NCBI GenBank assembly: GCA_008933495.1 | Contig: WBUW01000122.1 | Span: 1-7,814, forward strand | Source: Pseudorhodoplanes sp. | Lineage (GTDB): Bacteria > Pseudomonadota > Alphaproteobacteria > Rhizobiales > Xanthobacteraceae | Reading direction: 5' to 3' | Length of the DNA: 7,814 bases | Shown here: positions 6,272 to 7,814 of the stretch, piece by piece | How the letters are laid out: each line of letters starts with the position of its first letter | How positions within the stretch are numbered: the first letter of the stretch is position 1 | The notes under the pieces: generated by a model | The model's database searches: none | What the model was told of the DNA's origin: nothing | What the model saw: only the letters and a program-made list of their open reading frames with translations | Position numbers and translations under genes: made by a program

Positions 6272-7801
6272 CTAGGCGTGTTCTTCGGAGCGTGTTTGCG
6301 CACCGTCGAGGATGACGGCGTTGGACACGAGCTGATGCAGGCTCACGATGGCCTCCCGGTCAAACCCGTACATCGGCAACACCTTCGAGAATTGCGCCTT
6401 GCAGATCGCGCACATCGCTGCCATGTGAGTTACGCCGTGGTCGTCGGCGACCTGTTGCAGGGCGCGCATGCGCGGCTGTGCACCGGCCTTGCGGATGTCC
6501 ATCAACTCGTCGGTCAACAGACCGCCGCCGCCGCCGCAGCAGACCGTGCTTTCCCTGATCGTATCCGGCGGCATATCGTAAAAATGTTCGCAGCACGCCC
6601 GCAGAATGGCGCGCGGAATCTCGAATTGTCCCCCCGGCTTGTCGCCAAGTCGGGATGCGCGGGCGATATTGCAGGAATCGTGGAACGTCAGGCGGATGTG
6701 GTCATTCTTTGACCTGTCGAACCGCAGCTTCCCCTGCTCGATCAGGTCGTAGGTGAATTCACAGATGTGCTGCGGAATCGGATAACGCTGGTCGAGAAAA
6801 TCGAACGGACCGGCCAGCGTATTGAGGAAGCTGTAGGCCGCGCGCCAGGCGTGTCCGCATTCGCCGAAGATGATGCGCCGCACTCCGAGATCCTGGGCGG
6901 CCTTGCGGATCCGCAGCGCGATCTCCCGCATATTCTCATAGGAACCGATAAACATGCCGAAATTGGCGGCTTCCGTCGCATAGGAACTGATCGTCCAGTT
7001 CGCGCCGGCCTGATGGAAGACCTTTGCGTAGCCGATCAGGCCGGCGATATGCGGCTCCGCGAAATAATCGGCCGACGGCGCCACCAGCAGGATTTCCGCG
7101 CCGGGCTCGTCGAGCGGAAACTTCACCGCTACGCCGGTTTCCTCAAGCAGCTCCTCCTCGAGGTCCACCAGCGTCGCCTTGAGGGCTTTCTTCGGCAGTC
7201 CGAGATTGTTGCCGATGCTGTGAACCTTGCCGATGATTTCGTTGCAATACTTTTGTCCCTTGCCGATCGAATCCATGATTTCGCGACCGGCCATGGAAAT
7301 CTCGGCGGTATCGATGCCGTACGGACAAAACACCGAACAGCGCCGGCATTGCGAGCATTGATGGAAGTAGCTGTACCAGTCGTCCAGCACCTCTTCGGTC
7401 AGGTCTCGGGCGCCGACCAGCCAGGGGACATACCTGCCGGCGAGAGTGAAATGGCGGCGGTACACCTGCCGCAACAAATCCTGGCGGGCGACCGGCATGT
7501 TTTTCGGATCACCGGTGCCAAGAAAATAGTGGCACTTGTCGGTGCAGGCGCCGCACTTCACGCAGGAATCAAGAAAGACGCGAAACGACCGGTACTTGCC
7601 GCGCAATTCGGCCATCTTCTCGATTGCTTTTTCCTGCCAGTTCTCGACCAGTTCGCCCGGAAAACCGAGCGGTGTCTGGAATTCCGCAGCCGCAACATAG
7701 GGTTTGCTGGCCGCCATGCAGCCGGGAAGAAGGTCAGGAATTTCGAGCGGATCGGGACGCTCGCTTTCCATTCCCTCGATGTCCGTTGCCTGCTCTGCCA
7801 T
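6272..7801 (-). CDS. dsrK: DsrK, HdrD-like catalytic Fe-S subunit of DsrMKJOP
   Basis: This is the cytoplasmic subunit of DsrMKJOP related to heterodisulfide reductase subunit D. It is thought to act on the DsrC thiols or trisulfide and pass electrons to the membrane cytochrome DsrM. The protein is 509 residues. Two [4Fe-4S] ferredoxin motifs are visible: CVKCGACTDKC with cysteines 80/83/86/90, and CSQCRRCSVFCP with 149/152/155/159. The C-terminal half has CCG-type features for the catalytic cluster: GECGHAW (Cys315), HDSCN (Cys377), CCGGGGG (421-422) and CAICK (464/467). All expected ligands appear present. The ATG lies 13 bp from the right edge and only a weak purine-rich GACGAG precedes it. 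dsrM is expected just upstream but cannot be seen. It ends in TAG, 50 bp before dsrL. A generic HdrD or GlcF-type protein is the alternative, excluded by the dsrL-J-O-P neighbours. Confidence 0.95.
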   Translation of the reverse strand: MAEQATDIEGMESERPDPLEIPDLLPGCMAASKPYVAAAEFQTPLGFPGELVENWQEKAIEKMAELRGKYRSFRVFLDSCVKCGACTDKCHYFLGTGDPKNMPVARQDLLRQVYRRHFTLAGRYVPWLVGARDLTEEVLDDWYSYFHQCSQCRRCSVFCPYGIDTAEISMAGREIMDSIGKGQKYCNEIIGKVHSIGNNLGLPKKALKATLVDLEEELLEETGVAVKFPLDEPGAEILLVAPSADYFAEPHIAGLIGYAKVFHQAGANWTISSYATEAANFGMFIGSYENMREIALRIRKAAQDLGVRRIIFGECGHAWRAAYSFLNTLAGPFDFLDQRYPIPQHICEFTYDLIEQGKLRFDRSKNDHIRLTFHDSCNIARASRLGDKPGGQFEIPRAILRACCEHFYDMPPDTIRESTVCCGGGGGLLTDELMDIRKAGAQPRMRALQQVADDHGVTHMAAMCAICKAQFSKVLPMYGFDREAIVSLHQLVSNAVILDGAQTRSEEHA

Positions 7802-7814
7802 CTGACTCGTCCCG

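Noticed and set aside
5094..6275. Plus-strand open frame of 393 codons opposite dsrL
   Set aside because: It lies wholly antisense to dsrL and just past its start. Its composition is Arg/His/Ala-rich, with no recognisable motif. dsrL on the other strand has full domain support, so this is a GC-rich shadow frame.
1..7814. CRISPR array, tRNA, rRNA, insertion sequence or att site
   Set aside because: I saw no regularly spaced repeats, no cloverleaf, no transposase and no terminal inverted repeats with target duplications in the window.

Overview
The window carries the distal part of a dissimilatory sulfur metabolism (dsr) operon. Six genes lie on the minus strand and read from the right edge leftward in the order dsrK, dsrL, dsrJ, dsrO, dsrP, dsrN. 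This is the gene order known from phototrophic and chemotrophic sulfur oxidisers such as Allochromatium vinosum. dsrM, and probably dsrABEFHC, should lie just beyond the right edge. The DNA is GC-rich. The 134-bp dsrO-dsrP gap holds two adjacent imperfect palindromes that resemble the mosaic intergenic repeats of Rhizobiales (Hyphomicrobiales) genomes. An alphaproteobacterium, perhaps a Rhodoplanes- or Rhodomicrobium-like sulfur oxidiser, is therefore my best guess, but the taxonomy is inference.

Layout: dsrK (6272-7801) encodes an HdrD-like Fe-S protein. dsrL (4266-6221) encodes a flavin/Fe-S NAD(P)H oxidoreductase. dsrJ (3776-4258) encodes a triheme cytochrome c. dsrO (2967-3779) encodes a Tat-exported ferredoxin with four clusters. 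dsrP (1642-2832) encodes an NrfD-like membrane subunit, and dsrN (132-1535) a siroheme amidase. dsrL, dsrJ and dsrO are tightly coupled (7-bp gap, then a 4-bp ATGA overlap). dsrO-dsrP and dsrP-dsrN are separated by about 100-135 bp each. At the left edge (1-116), on the opposite strand and tail to tail with dsrN, is the 3' end of a gene whose product ends like a DsrC/TusE-family protein. It keeps the inner cysteine of the DsrC arm but lacks the penultimate one and has a short extra tail.

How the genes fit together, from family knowledge: DsrK, DsrJ, DsrO and DsrP, with the off-window DsrM, form the DsrMKJOP transmembrane complex, which exchanges electrons with the DsrC thiols and the quinone pool. 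DsrL couples the DsrAB reaction to NAD(P)H. DsrN makes the siroheme amide cofactor of DsrAB. The core system is well described. The less ordinary points are the atypical convergent DsrC-like protein, the cysteine-rich leader of DsrO ahead of its Tat motif, and the repeat element inside the operon.
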